A stretch of DNA of 64,000 nucleotides from AR5 sp041497115 (GCA_041497115.1 JBGQFW010000012.1:4381-68380); one strand, 5' to 3'; shown: positions 38,227 through 47,466, numbered from the stretch's first letter. Notes: generated from the letters alone by a model not told the origin. Program-made: numbers and translations.

Positions 38227-38384
38227 TGGCAGTGCGAGCCGCAGCCGCGAGGCGAGGCGAGCCTGTGAACCGAGACGTGCGAGCCGCAGCCGCGAGGCGA
38301 GGCGAGCCTGTGAACCGAGACGTGCGAGCCGCAGCCGCGAGGCGAGGCGAGCCTGTGAACGAGATGGCGGTGAGGGCGGCGTGA
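38226..38384 (+). CDS. Possible 52-residue repeat peptide between mraY and murD
   Basis: GTG 38226 shares its G with the mraY stop (TAGTG). The frame runs to TGA 38382-38384. It encodes three near-identical 15-residue units VRAAAARRGEPVNRD, then EMAVRAA. It also overlaps the GTG at 38381, an alternative murD start. Whether it is translated is unknown. It could simply be a frame-keeping bridge that delivers ribosomes to murD. Confidence 0.35.
38232..38360 (+). repeat. 45-bp tandem repeat, 2.9 copies
   Basis: Units start at 38232, 38277 and 38322. The first two are full and the third ends after 39 bp. Sequence begins GTGCGAGCCGCAGCCGCGAG. The unit length is divisible by three, so reading frames persist through it. 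Confidence 0.9.
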
Positions 38385-38407
38385 TCACGTACGAGGAGGA
38401 GACCGAC

Positions 38408-39787
38408 GTGGCGACGCGGGGACGGGCCTGGCTGGCGTCGCTGGCCGGGCGCCGGGTGACGGTGGTCGGGCTGGCCAGGAGCGGCATCGCCGCCGCGCGC
38501 CTGCTGCGCGCCGCCGGCGCCGAGGTCACCGGCACCGACGCGCGGCCGCTCGCCGCGCTCGGCCGCGAGGCCGCCGCCCTGGGCGACCTCGGCGTGCGCG
38601 TGGTCATCGACGGCGCCGCCGCGCGCGCCTTCGAGGGGGCGACGCTGATCGTGGTCAGCCCGGGCGTGCCGCCCGCCGGCCCCCAGCTGGCGGAGGCCCG
38701 CGCCCGCGGCGTGCCGATCATCGGCGAGCTGGAGCTCGGCTGGCGCGCGATGGAGGCCGAGACGATCGCGATCACGGGGACGAACGGCAAGACCACGACC
38801 ACCGCGCTGACCGGCGCGCTGCTGGCCGAGCAGCCGCGGCCCGTCCTGGTCGGCGGCAACATCGGCACGCCGCTGGCGGCCCACGCGCTGACGTTTCCGC
38901 GCGACGGCCTGGTGATCGCCGAGGTGTCGTCGTTCCAGCTGGAAACGATCGAGACGTTCCAGCCGCGGGTGGCCGCCGTGCTCAACGTCACCCCCGACCA
39001 CCTCGATCGTCACGGCGACTTCGCGGCCTACGTGGACGCCAAGGCCCGCATCTTCCTCAATCAGACGGTCGCCGACTGCGCGGTGCTGAACGCCGACGAC
39101 CCGGTGACCGCCGCGCTCGTCTCCCGCACGCGGGCCCACGTCCTCTGGTTCAGCCGCCGGCGGCCGCTCGCCCACGGCGTGTTCGTGCAAGACGACTGGG
39201 TGGCCGCCCGACTCAACGGCCACGTGGAGGCGATCGCGCCGCTCGCCGAGATCCGCCTGCGCGGCGCCCACAACGTCGAGAACGTGCTGGCCGCCGCCGC
39301 CTGCGCGCTCTGGCTCGGCCTGCCCGCCGCGGCGATCCGTCGGGCGGTCGGCCGGTTCACCGCGGTCGCCCACCGCATCGAGTTCGTGCGCGACCTGCGC
39401 GGCGTGCACTTCTACAACGACTCCAAGGGCACCAACGTCGCCTCCACCATCAAGGCGCTGGAGAGCTTCACCGAGCGCGTCGTGCTGATCGCCGGCGGCA
39501 AGGGCAAGGGCCAGGACTTCGCCCCGCTCGCCGCGGCCGCCCGCGGGCGCGTGGGCCACGCGGTCACGATCGGCGAGGACGGCCCCCGGATCGCCGCCGC
39601 CTTCGGCGCCGCCGGCGTGCCGGTGAGCGCGGCGCCGACGCTGGCCGCCGCCCTCGACACCGCGCGCGCCCACGCCGGCCCCGGCGACGTGATTCTCCTG
39701 TCGCCGGCGTGCGCCTCGTTCGACATGTTCGACGACTACGAGCACCGCGGCGAGACCTTCAAGCATCTCGTCGGAGCCCTCGCCTAA
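38408..39787 (+). CDS. murD: UDP-MurNAc-L-Ala:D-Glu ligase MurD
   Basis: 459 residues from GTG 38408, which follows GAGGAGGA by 7 nt; GTG 38381 is an alternative adding 9 residues. The N-terminal Rossmann-like VTVVGLARSGIAAARLL, ATP-binding TGTNGKTTT (from 124), NVTPDHLDRHG and FYNDSKGTN are typical. It adds D-glutamate. It follows the 45-bp tandem repeat. Confidence 0.93.
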   Translation: MATRGRAWLASLAGRRVTVVGLARSGIAAARLLRAAGAEVTGTDARPLAALGREAAALGDLGVRVVIDGAAARAFEGATLIVVSPGVPPAGPQLAEARARGVPIIGELELGWRAMEAETIAITGTNGKTTTTALTGALLAEQPRPVLVGGNIGTPLAAHALTFPRDGLVIAEVSSFQLETIETFQPRVAAVLNVTPDHLDRHGDFAAYVDAKARIFLNQTVADCAVLNADDPVTAALVSRTRAHVLWFSRRRPLAHGVFVQDDWVAARLNGHVEAIAPLAEIRLRGAHNVENVLAAAACALWLGLPAAAIRRAVGRFTAVAHRIEFVRDLRGVHFYNDSKGTNVASTIKALESFTERVVLIAGGKGKGQDFAPLAAAARGRVGHAVTIGEDGPRIAAAFGAAGVPVSAAPTLAAALDTARAHAGPGDVILLSPACASFDMFDDYEHRGETFKHLVGALA

Positions 39788-40884
39788 TGCCCCGCAAGCT
39801 CACGCCCGACATGTGGCTGTTCGGCGCCGCGGTGATGCTGCTGTCCGCCGGCGTCGTGATGGTCTACTCGGCCAGCGCCATCGTCGCCGCCGACCGCTTC
39901 CACGACCCCTACTTCTTCCTCAAGAAGCAGCTCTTCTGGGCGCTGCTGGGGTCGCTCGCGATGCTGGCCGCCGTGCGCGTGGACTACCGCCGGCTGGAGC
40001 GCTTCGTGCTGCCGGCGCTGGTCGTGGCCGGCGTGCTGCTCGTGCTGGTGCTGGTGCCGCCCATCGGCCAGGCGATCAACGGCACCCGGCGTTGGCTCCG
40101 CCTGGGGCCGGTGTCGTTCCAGCCCGCCGAGCTGGCGAAGCTGACGCTCGTCTTCTACCTGGCCGCGTTCGTCGCGCGCCGCCCCGAGCGGCTCACCGAC
40201 GTGCGGCGCGGGCTGCTGCCGCCGCTGGCGGTGGCGGGCGCCTTCGCCGGCCTCGTGCTGCTGCAGCCCGACCTCGGCAACTGCCTCACGCTGGTGGCAC
40301 TGACGTTTGGGCTGCTCTATCTGGCCGGCAGCCCCGTGCGGTACCTGGCGTGGGCCATCGCGCCGGCGCTGCCGCTGCTCGTCGTGGCGGTCTACGCGGC
40401 TCCCTACCGGCTGCGCCGCATCACCGCGTTCTGGGATCCGTGGTCGGATCCGCGCGGCAGCGGGTTTCAGATCATCCAGTCGTGGCTGGCGTTCGGCAAC
40501 GGCGGCCTGCTCGGCCAGGGCATCGGCGCCTCCCGGCAGAAGCTCTTCTACCTTCCAGAAGCGCATACCGACTTCATCTTTGCCGTCGTCGGCGAGGAGC
40601 TCGGCTTCATCGGCGCCGCCGCCTTCGTCGCGCTCTTCGCGATCGTCATCTGGCGCGGACTGCGCATCGGACTCCGGACGTCCGAGCCCTTCGGCGCCTA
40701 CCTCGCCCTCGGCATCACGCTGCTGATCGCCACGCAGACGCTCGTCAACCTGGGCGTCGTCACCGGGCTGCTGCCCACCAAGGGGCTGCCGCTGCCGTTC
40801 ATCTCGTTCGGCGGCTCCGCGCTCTCGATGACGATGGTCTCCACCGGGGTGCTCCTCAACATCTCCCAGCACGCCCATGTTTAA
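39787..40884 (+). CDS. ftsW: Septal SEDS glycosyltransferase FtsW
   Basis: 365 residues, about ten membrane helices. VYSASAIVA, NGTRRWLRLG and QPAELAKL, the catalytic-loop region PEAHTDFIFAVVGEELGF, and KGLPLPFISFGGSAL are SEDS motifs. It polymerises septal glycan with FtsI. ATG overlaps the murD stop by one base (TAATG). The next gene is murC, overlapping by 8 nt, where murG would normally be expected. Confidence 0.93.
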   Translation: MPRKLTPDMWLFGAAVMLLSAGVVMVYSASAIVAADRFHDPYFFLKKQLFWALLGSLAMLAAVRVDYRRLERFVLPALVVAGVLLVLVLVPPIGQAINGTRRWLRLGPVSFQPAELAKLTLVFYLAAFVARRPERLTDVRRGLLPPLAVAGAFAGLVLLQPDLGNCLTLVALTFGLLYLAGSPVRYLAWAIAPALPLLVVAVYAAPYRLRRITAFWDPWSDPRGSGFQIIQSWLAFGNGGLLGQGIGASRQKLFYLPEAHTDFIFAVVGEELGFIGAAAFVALFAIVIWRGLRIGLRTSEPFGAYLALGITLLIATQTLVNLGVVTGLLPTKGLPLPFISFGGSALSMTMVSTGVLLNISQHAHV

Positions 40885-42271
40885 GCGCTACCAGCAGATC
40901 CACTTCGTGGGCATCGGCGGCATCGGGATGTCCGGCATCGCCGAGATCCTCCTGAACCTCGGCTACCGGGTCACCGGCTCCGACCGCAAGCGCAGCGAGA
41001 CGATCGAGCGGCTGGAGCAGATGGGCGCCAAGGTCTTCATCGGTCACCAGGCCTCCAACGTCGAGGGCGCGCACGTCGTCGTCTACTCCTCGGCGGTCAC
41101 CCGCGACAACGTGGAGCTGCAGACGGCCCACCAGCGGCAGGTGCCGATCATTCCCCGGGCCGAGATGCTCGCCGAGCTGATGCGGCTCAAGTACGGGATC
41201 GCCGTCGCCGGCACCCACGGCAAGACCACCACCACGTCGCTGGTCGGCGCCGTGCTGTCGGAGGGGCGCTACGACCCGACCATCGTCGTCGGCGGGCGCG
41301 TCATCAACCTCGGCTCCAACGCGCGGCTCGGCCAGGGCGAGTACCTGGTGGCCGAGGCCGACGAGTCGGACGGCTCGTTCCTCAAGCTGGCGCCGACGAT
41401 CGCGGTGGTGACGACGATCGACGCCGAGCACCTCGACCACTACGGCTCCCTCGACGCCATCTGCGAGGCGTTCCTGACCTTCGTCAACAAGGTGCCCTTC
41501 TACGGCTCGGCGGTGCTGTGCCTGGACCAGCCGAACATCCAGATGCTGCTGCCCCGCGTGGAGAAGCGGGTGATCACCTACGGCCTCGAGTCGAGCGCCG
41601 ACCTCGTGGGCCGCCGGCTCGCGCTGGCGGGCATGACCAGCCGCTTCGAGGTCCACCAGCGCGGCACGCGGCTGGGCGAGTGCGTGTTGCAAATCCCCGG
41701 CCGCCACAACGTCCTCAACGCGCTGGCGGCGATCGCCGTGGGGCTCGACCTCGAGATCCCCTTCGTGACCATCCAGAAGGCGCTGGCCGGCTTCGCCGGC
41801 GTGCAGCGCCGCTTCCAGATCCGTGGCAAGGCGGCCGGCGTGACCGTCGTCGACGACTACGGTCACCACCCCGCCGAGATCCGCGCGACCCTCGCCGCCG
41901 CCAAGGCCGGGTTCGACAGCCGGGTCGTCACGGTGTTTCAGCCGCACCGCTACACGCGCACGCAGGCGCTGCGCCAGGACTTCCTCACCGCGTTCAACCA
42001 GGCCGACGTGCTCATCGTGATGGACATTTACGCGGCGGGCGAGCCGCCCATCCCCGGCGTCAGCGCCGAGGACCTGGCCGAGGGCATCCGCGCCCACGGC
42101 CACCGCAACGTGACGTTCCTCGGCAGCGACCGGGCGCGCGTCGCCGACTACGTGTGCGAGATCAGCCGGCCGGGGGACCTCGTGGTGACCCTGGGGGCCG
42201 GCGACGTGAGCCAGCTGGGGCCGGACATTCTGCGACGGCTCGAAGCCGAGTCGCCGAATGGGGGGAGATAA
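40877..42271 (+). CDS. murC: UDP-MurNAc:L-Ala ligase MurC
   Basis: 464 residues. N-terminal IHFVGIGGIGMSGIAEIL, ATP-binding VAGTHGKTTTTS, VVDDYGHHPAEI and FQPHRYTRT are diagnostic. It adds the first amino acid of the stem peptide. ATG lies within the end of ftsW, giving tight coupling. A clear SD is not visible apart from the coding context. Confidence 0.94.
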   Translation: MFKRYQQIHFVGIGGIGMSGIAEILLNLGYRVTGSDRKRSETIERLEQMGAKVFIGHQASNVEGAHVVVYSSAVTRDNVELQTAHQRQVPIIPRAEMLAELMRLKYGIAVAGTHGKTTTTSLVGAVLSEGRYDPTIVVGGRVINLGSNARLGQGEYLVAEADESDGSFLKLAPTIAVVTTIDAEHLDHYGSLDAICEAFLTFVNKVPFYGSAVLCLDQPNIQMLLPRVEKRVITYGLESSADLVGRRLALAGMTSRFEVHQRGTRLGECVLQIPGRHNVLNALAAIAVGLDLEIPFVTIQKALAGFAGVQRRFQIRGKAAGVTVVDDYGHHPAEIRATLAAAKAGFDSRVVTVFQPHRYTRTQALRQDFLTAFNQADVLIVMDIYAAGEPPIPGVSAEDLAEGIRAHGHRNVTFLGSDRARVADYVCEISRPGDLVVTLGAGDVSQLGPDILRRLEAESPNGGR

Positions 42272-43147
42272 ATGCTAGGAGAGATCCGGGGGGAAGTGCG
42301 CTTCAAGGAGCCCCTGAGCTTCCATACCTCGCTGCGCATCGGCGGGGGGGCCGACATCTTCGTCGTGCCGCAGGACGTGGACGACATCCGCCATGCGCTG
42401 ATGTTCGCCGAGCGCGAGCAGCTGCCCGTCGCCGTGGTCGGCGGCGGCAACAACCTGCTCGTCAGGGACCGCGGCATCCGCGGCGTGATCCTCAAGCTCG
42501 AGGGGTGCCTCGGCCGCGCCGAGTTCCACGGCGAGGAGGCGGTGGCCGGCGCCGGCGTCAGCCTGTCCGCGCTCATCCGCGAGGCGGCCGCCCTCAACCT
42601 GGGCGGCATCGAGGCGCTCGTCGGGATCCCCGCGACGATCGGCGGCGCGCTGGCGATGAACGCCGGCACCGCTGACGGCGCCATCGGCGACTTCGTCAGC
42701 GCGGTGTACTTCCTCCACCCCGACGGCTCGATCGGCGAGTTCAAGCCGGGCAGCGGCACCGCGTTCGACCAGTTCCACGCCCCGCGCGGCGCCGTGCTCG
42801 TCGGCTGCCGCCTGCAGTTCCACCGCCGCCCGCTCGCCGAGATCCAGAAGGACATCCGGCAGCGGCTCAAGGTGAAGAAGTCCACCCAGCCGCTCGCGCT
42901 CGCCTCGGTCGGCTGCGTGTGGAAGAACCCCGGCGCCGACTCGGCGACGCGGCTGATCGAGAAGGCCGGGCTCAAGGGCAAGCGCATCAACGGCGCCGAG
43001 ATCTCCTCCAAGCACGCCAACTTCATCGTCAATCGCGGCGGCGCGATGGCCGCCGACGTGCTGGCGCTGATGGAGATCACGCGCGAGCGCGTGCACGCGC
43101 ACTTCGGCGTGACCCTCGAGCCGGAGATCCGGGTCCTCGGTGAGTAG
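42272..43147 (+). CDS. murB: UDP-N-acetylenolpyruvoylglucosamine reductase MurB
   Basis: 291 residues. Short (type II-like) MurB: N-terminal FKEPLSFHTSLRIGG, FAD-binding VVGGGNNLLVRD and GIPATIGGALAMNAG, then the C-terminal domain with SVGCVWKNPG, GLKGKRINGAEISSKHANFI. It reduces the enolpyruvyl group to make UDP-MurNAc. GGGGGAG stands 5 nt before ATG, directly after the murC stop. Confidence 0.93.
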   Translation: MLGEIRGEVRFKEPLSFHTSLRIGGGADIFVVPQDVDDIRHALMFAEREQLPVAVVGGGNNLLVRDRGIRGVILKLEGCLGRAEFHGEEAVAGAGVSLSALIREAAALNLGGIEALVGIPATIGGALAMNAGTADGAIGDFVSAVYFLHPDGSIGEFKPGSGTAFDQFHAPRGAVLVGCRLQFHRRPLAEIQKDIRQRLKVKKSTQPLALASVGCVWKNPGADSATRLIEKAGLKGKRINGAEISSKHANFIVNRGGAMAADVLALMEITRERVHAHFGVTLEPEIRVLGE

Positions 43148-43988
43148 AAGCCTCATCTCTCCGCGCGGGCGGCCGCCCGCGCTGGCCGACGTGGGCCGCG
43201 GGCCGGCCGCGGTGGCGGGCCAGCGGGTGGGCCGCGTGCGCCGCCGGCGGCCCGGGCGGCCGCGCCGCTGGCTGCGCGCGCTCGGCGCGCTGGCGGTGGC
43301 GGCCTCCGCCGCGGCGGCGGTCGCGCTGGCCGCCCACTGGGCGCTCACCTCGCCGCGCTTCGCCGTCACCGCCGTCGAGGTGCGCGGCGCCTCCCGGGTA
43401 CCGCCCCAGCGCATCCTGGAGGTCTCCGGCATCGTGCACGGCGCCAACCTCTGGCGCATCAATCCCGATCACGTGCGCGCACGGCTGGAGGAGCTGCCGG
43501 AGATCCGCCGCGCCGACGTCGTGCGCGAGCTGCCCAACCGCGTGTCCATCGTGGTGGAGGAGCGCCGGCCGTTCACGCTCGTGCACGCCGCCCGCCTGCA
43601 CTGGCTCGACGAGGAGGGGCGCGTGCTGGGCGAGGAGCCGCACGCGGTCGCGCCGGCGGTGCCGGTGATCAGCGGCCTCAGCGAGGAGGAGCTGGCCACC
43701 ATGCGCACCGCGCCCACCCCGCGCGCGCGCGCCGCGATCACGCTGATCCGCGCGCTGCTGCGCACGGACAGCGCGCTGGCCGCCGAGATCTCGGAGATCG
43801 ACATGAGCCGCCCGGAGGGGCCGGTGCTCTACACGGTGGACGGCGTCGAGGTGCGGCTGGGCAACGAGGACTGGGACGAGCGGCTGGCGCGGCTGGAGGG
43901 GGTGCTCGGCCAGGTGGCGACCCAGGACGTGCGCGGGGTGGACCTGCGCTTCCGCGACCAGGTGGTGCTCCGGAGAGCGAGCCAATGA
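43140..43988 (+). CDS. ftsQ: Cell division protein FtsQ
   Basis: 282 residues. Long Arg/Pro-rich cytoplasmic tail (1-45), one membrane helix (LGALAVAASAAAAVALAAHW), a POTRA domain (FAVTAVEVRGASRVPPQRIL, then RADVVRELPNRVSIVVEER) and the beta domain. It scaffolds FtsL/FtsB. GTG overlaps the murB stop by 8 nt. No ddl lies between murB and ftsQ. Confidence 0.9.
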   Translation: MSRSLISPRGRPPALADVGRGPAAVAGQRVGRVRRRRPGRPRRWLRALGALAVAASAAAAVALAAHWALTSPRFAVTAVEVRGASRVPPQRILEVSGIVHGANLWRINPDHVRARLEELPEIRRADVVRELPNRVSIVVEERRPFTLVHAARLHWLDEEGRVLGEEPHAVAPAVPVISGLSEEELATMRTAPTPRARAAITLIRALLRTDSALAAEISEIDMSRPEGPVLYTVDGVEVRLGNEDWDERLARLEGVLGQVATQDVRGVDLRFRDQVVLRRASQ

Positions 43989-45232
43989 GAAAGAGCAAGG
44001 CGCCCGAGCTCATCGTCGGCCTCGACGTCGGCACCACCAAGATCTGCGCGGTGATCGGCGAGCCCCGGCCGGGCGGCAGCCTCGACATCATCGGCGTCGG
44101 CAACGCGCCCTCGCGCGGGCTGCGCCGCGGCGTGGTCGTCAACATCGACTCCACCGTGGAGGCGATCAAGCAGGCGATCGCCGAGGCCGAGCAGATGGCC
44201 GGCGCCGAGGTGTCGCGCGTGTACGCCGGCGTGGCGGGCGGCCACATCCGCTCGCTGAACAGCCGCGGCGTGGTGGCGGTGTCGGGGCGCGAGCGCGAGG
44301 TGAGCCCGGTGGACGTCGAGCGCGCGGTGGACGCCGCCCGCGCGATCAACGTGTCGCAGGACCGCGAGATCATCCACGTGCTGCCGCAGACGTTCATGGT
44401 GGACGACGCCGACGGCGTGCGGGAGCCGCTCGGCATGTCGGGGGTGCGGCTGGAGGTCGAGGTGCACATCGTCACCGCCGCCGTCACCTCCGTGCAGAAC
44501 GTCGTGCGCTCGGTCAACCGCGCCGGCCTCGCGGTGCAGGACATCGTGCTGGAGCCGATCGCCTCCGCCGAGGCCGTGCTGTGCCCCGACGAGAAGGAGC
44601 TGGGCGTCGTCCTCATCGACATCGGCGGCGGCACCACCGACATGGCGCTCTTCCGCGACGGCGCCGTCTGGCACACCGCGGTGCTGCCGCTCGGCGGCGA
44701 TCACATCACCAACGACGTGGCGGTGGGACTGCGCACGCCGATGGCCGACGCGGAGGCGCTCAAGAAGGGGTACGGCTGCGCGCTGACCTCGCTGGTGCCC
44801 GCCGAGGAGACGGTGGACGTGCCGTCGGTCGGCGGCCGCAAGCCGCGCCAGCTCTCGCGCCAGGTGCTCTCGGAGATCATCCAGCCGCGCGTCGAGGAGA
44901 TCTTCACGCTGGTCGTGCGCGAGCTCGCGCGGGCCGGCTTCCCGGACGCCGCTACCGCCGGCGTGGTCGTCACCGGCGGCAGCTCGATCATGGAGGGGGT
45001 GCCCGAGCTGGCCGAGGCGGTCTTCGACCTGCCGGTGCGCCGCGGCGTGCCCGACGAGGTGGGCGGTCTCGCCGATGTCGTGCGCAGCCCGATCTACGCG
45101 ACCGGCGTGGGGCTGGCGCTCTACGGCGCCCGCCGGCAGGCGAGCGGCGCCCTCGCGCTGGACCTCGACGACCGCGCCGTGCTGGCGCGGATCGGCCGGC
45201 GACTGGCCGGATGGTTCGGTGAGATTTTCTAA
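43985..45232 (+). CDS. ftsA: Cell division actin homolog FtsA
   Basis: 415 residues. Phosphate-1 LIVGLDVGTTKICAVIGE, the 1C SHS2 insertion, LIDIGGGTTDMALF and VVTGGSSIMEGV are the actin-fold motifs. The C-terminus (ALVARIGRRLAGWFGEIF-like) is an amphipathic membrane-targeting helix. It tethers FtsZ to the membrane. ATG overlaps the ftsQ stop (ATGA). Confidence 0.95.
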   Translation: MRKSKAPELIVGLDVGTTKICAVIGEPRPGGSLDIIGVGNAPSRGLRRGVVVNIDSTVEAIKQAIAEAEQMAGAEVSRVYAGVAGGHIRSLNSRGVVAVSGREREVSPVDVERAVDAARAINVSQDREIIHVLPQTFMVDDADGVREPLGMSGVRLEVEVHIVTAAVTSVQNVVRSVNRAGLAVQDIVLEPIASAEAVLCPDEKELGVVLIDIGGGTTDMALFRDGAVWHTAVLPLGGDHITNDVAVGLRTPMADAEALKKGYGCALTSLVPAEETVDVPSVGGRKPRQLSRQVLSEIIQPRVEEIFTLVVRELARAGFPDAATAGVVVTGGSSIMEGVPELAEAVFDLPVRRGVPDEVGGLADVVRSPIYATGVGLALYGARRQASGALALDLDDRAVLARIGRRLAGWFGEIF

Positions 45233-45240
45233 CGATAGTG

Positions 45241-45292
45241 GTTCCTCGACCCAGCCGCCGCTGTTTGCGCCCGGCCCGGTGGTCGAGGGGAC
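45241..45292 (+). other. Inverted repeat in the ftsZ leader
   Basis: CCTCGACC (45244-45251) pairs with GGTCGAGG (45281-45288) across a 29-nt loop, with two more outer pairs interrupted by a mismatch. It lies in the 118-bp ftsA-ftsZ gap, the largest inside the cluster, upstream of a strong AGGAGGAGG ribosome site. It may be an attenuator or operator. Confidence 0.4.
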
Positions 45293-45350
45293 GCGACGAC
45301 GCGCGCGACGAACGCGACGCAGCGCAAATTCACAGGAGGAGGACGTCTCG

Positions 45351-46511
45351 ATGACGGATCGGACACGGCGCCCGCTCTTCGAGCTCGAAGAGGTGGTGCA
45401 GGCGGCGAAGATCAAGGTGATCGGCCTCGGCGGCGGCGGCGGCAACGCGGTGAGCCGCATGCTGGCGGCCGACTTCATCGGGGTCGAGTTCATCGTCGCC
45501 AACACCGACGTGCAGGCCCTGCGCGCCTCGCCGGCGCCGGTGAAGATCCAGCTGGGCAGCAAGCTCACGCAGGGGCTGGGGGCCGGATCGAATCCTGAAG
45601 TCGGCCGCGACGCCGCCCTGGAAGATCCCGAGGCGATCACCCGCCTGCTCGCCGGCGCCGACATGGTGTTCATCACCGCCGGGCTCGGCGGCGGCACCGG
45701 CACCGGCTCGGCGCCGGTCGTCGCGTCGCTGGCCAAGGACCTCGGCATCCTCACGGTGGCGGTGGTGACGCGGCCGTTCACCTTCGAGGGCAAGAAGCGG
45801 CTGGTGCAGGCCGAGGCCGGACTCGAGGCGCTGCGCGGCGTGGTGGACACGCTGATCGCGATTCCCAACCAGCGGCTGCTGGCCGTCGTGGACCGCGGCA
45901 CCCCGCTGCTGGAGGCGTTCAAGGTGGCCGACACCGTGCTGCAGCAGGCCGTGCAGGGCATCTCCGACCTCATCCTCGTCCCCGGCCTGGTCAACCTCGA
46001 CTTCGCCGACGTCCGCACGATCATGTCCGGCATGGGCATGGCGATGATGGGCACCGGCGTGGGCCGCGGCGAGAACCGCGCGGTGGACGCCGCCCAGAAG
46101 GCGATCGCCAGCCCGCTGCTCGACGACACCTCCATCGACGGCGCCCGGGGCATCCTCATCAACTTCACCGGCGGCCCCGATCTCTCGATCCACGAGCTGG
46201 AGGAGGCCGCCCGCCTGGTGCAGGAGGCCGCCCACGAGGAAGCCAACATCATCTTCGGCGCCGTCATCGACCCGAGCCTCTCCGACGAGGTGCGGATGAC
46301 GGTCATCGCCACCGGCTTCGCCGAGCGCAAGCAGGAGTCGTCACCGAGCAAGGTGGTGGACCTGGCGCGCGGTGGGCGTCTCGGCACCCAGCCCGGCGCC
46401 GCCGCGGCGTGGCGCCGGCGGCTGGCCGCCGACGTGCGGGCCGAGAGCGACGACCCGCTCGCCGGCGCCGACTACGACGTGCCCGCGTTCTTGAGGAAAC
46501 AGGCGGATTGA
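45351..46511 (+). CDS. ftsZ: Cell division GTPase FtsZ
   Basis: 386 residues. The tubulin signature GGGTGTG is at 113-119. The IKVIGLGGGGGNAV start, the T7-loop region GLVNLDFADVRTIM, and the conserved C-terminal peptide YDVPAFLRKQAD are present after a short linker. It builds the division ring. AGGAGGAGG lies 8 nt before ATG. The two-hairpin repeat follows 5 nt after the stop. Confidence 0.97.
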   Translation: MTDRTRRPLFELEEVVQAAKIKVIGLGGGGGNAVSRMLAADFIGVEFIVANTDVQALRASPAPVKIQLGSKLTQGLGAGSNPEVGRDAALEDPEAITRLLAGADMVFITAGLGGGTGTGSAPVVASLAKDLGILTVAVVTRPFTFEGKKRLVQAEAGLEALRGVVDTLIAIPNQRLLAVVDRGTPLLEAFKVADTVLQQAVQGISDLILVPGLVNLDFADVRTIMSGMGMAMMGTGVGRGENRAVDAAQKAIASPLLDDTSIDGARGILINFTGGPDLSIHELEEAARLVQEAAHEEANIIFGAVIDPSLSDEVRMTVIATGFAERKQESSPSKVVDLARGGRLGTQPGAAAAWRRRLAADVRAESDDPLAGADYDVPAFLRKQAD

Positions 46512-46516
46512 TCAAC

Positions 46517-46589
46517 GTGGGGGGCCTCGATCGGGCCCCCCACACCCCCCGAAACGGCTCGGGGCGCCGCGGCGAAGCCGTGGCGCCCC
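46517..46589 (+). repeat. GC-rich two-hairpin repeat, copy 3 (after ftsZ)
   Basis: Hairpin 1: GTGGGGGGCC (46517-46526) with GGCCCCCCAC (46534-46543). Linker ACCCCCC. Hairpin 2: GGGGCGCCGCGGC (46561-46573), GAA loop, GCCGTGGCGCCCC (46577-46589), one G-U pair. It could end the dcw transcript. Confidence 0.65.
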
Positions 46590-46686
46590 TCGACCCCCCC
46601 AGAGCAGGATTGCGCGGGCGGAGCCCGCGCTCGAAAGCGGCGTCTGGATACGGGCGATGGGATTAGGATGGCGCGGGTGGTGAGAC

Positions 46687-47466
46687 GTGAGTGAGACGCG
46701 GATGACGGCGGGGGCGGGGACGCGGGTGGTGGGGCATGGGGAGCCGCCGACGTATTTTCGGTTCAGTGGGTTGGCGGCGCTGGGACTGCCGCACATCACG
46801 ACCACGCGGCACTTTCCCGGGGTGACGGCGCCCTCGGAGCCGACGGCGCCGTTCAATGCGGGGGCGCGCGATGCCCTGAAGGCCGCCGGGCTCGATCCCG
46901 AGCGCGTCGCCTACGCGCGACAGGTGCACGGCGCCGAGGTGCTCCGCGCGCCGGCCAACGGCGGGTACGCGGGCACCGGTGACGTCCTGGCGACGAGCGA
47001 GCGCGGAGTGCCGCTGGCGATCTTCACCGCCGACTGCCTGGCGGTCACGCTGTGGGACTCGATCGCCCACGTGCTGGTCGTCGCGCACGTGGGCTGGCGG
47101 GGGACGGCGAAGAGCGCCGTCGCCGCCGCCGTGCGCGCCGCCGTCGAGGCGGGCGCCCGCGCCGACCAGCTGCACGTCGCCATCGGCCCCTCGATCGGCC
47201 CCTGCTGCTACGAGGTGGACGAGCCGGTGCTGCGCGACCTCGGCCGCGCCCACGGGCGGCGCGCGCAGGCGTGGCTCGGGCCGGCGCGCGAGGGTCACGC
47301 GATGCTCGATCTCTGGGCAGCCAACGAGGCGCTGCTGGCCGACGCCGGCGTGGACCGCCGCCAGATCGAGAACCCGCGCCTGTGCACCGCCTGCCACCCC
47401 GACCTGCTCTACTCCTACCGCACGCGCAACAACGGCCGGCTCGTCACCGTCGCCGCGCTGCCGTAG
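46687..47466 (+). CDS. pgeF: Peptidoglycan editing factor PgeF (YfiH/laccase-domain)
   Basis: 259 residues. Metal ligands appear in YARQVHGAEV (His), FTADCLAVTL (Cys) and VAHVGWRGTAK (His), with IGPSIGPCCYEVDEPV and CTACHPDLLYSYRTRN closing the fold. E. coli PgeF removes misincorporated amino acids from muropeptide precursors, while purine-nucleosidase activity is reported for relatives. The position directly after ftsZ is usual. TAGGAT (46665-46670) might be a -10. Confidence 0.88.
   Translation: MSETRMTAGAGTRVVGHGEPPTYFRFSGLAALGLPHITTTRHFPGVTAPSEPTAPFNAGARDALKAAGLDPERVAYARQVHGAEVLRAPANGGYAGTGDVLATSERGVPLAIFTADCLAVTLWDSIAHVLVVAHVGWRGTAKSAVAAAVRAAVEAGARADQLHVAIGPSIGPCCYEVDEPVLRDLGRAHGRRAQAWLGPAREGHAMLDLWAANEALLADAGVDRRQIENPRLCTACHPDLLYSYRTRNNGRLVTVAALP

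Noticed and set aside
38232..38360. Possible CRISPR array
   Set aside because: Units are contiguous tandem copies with no spacers and no cas genes nearby.
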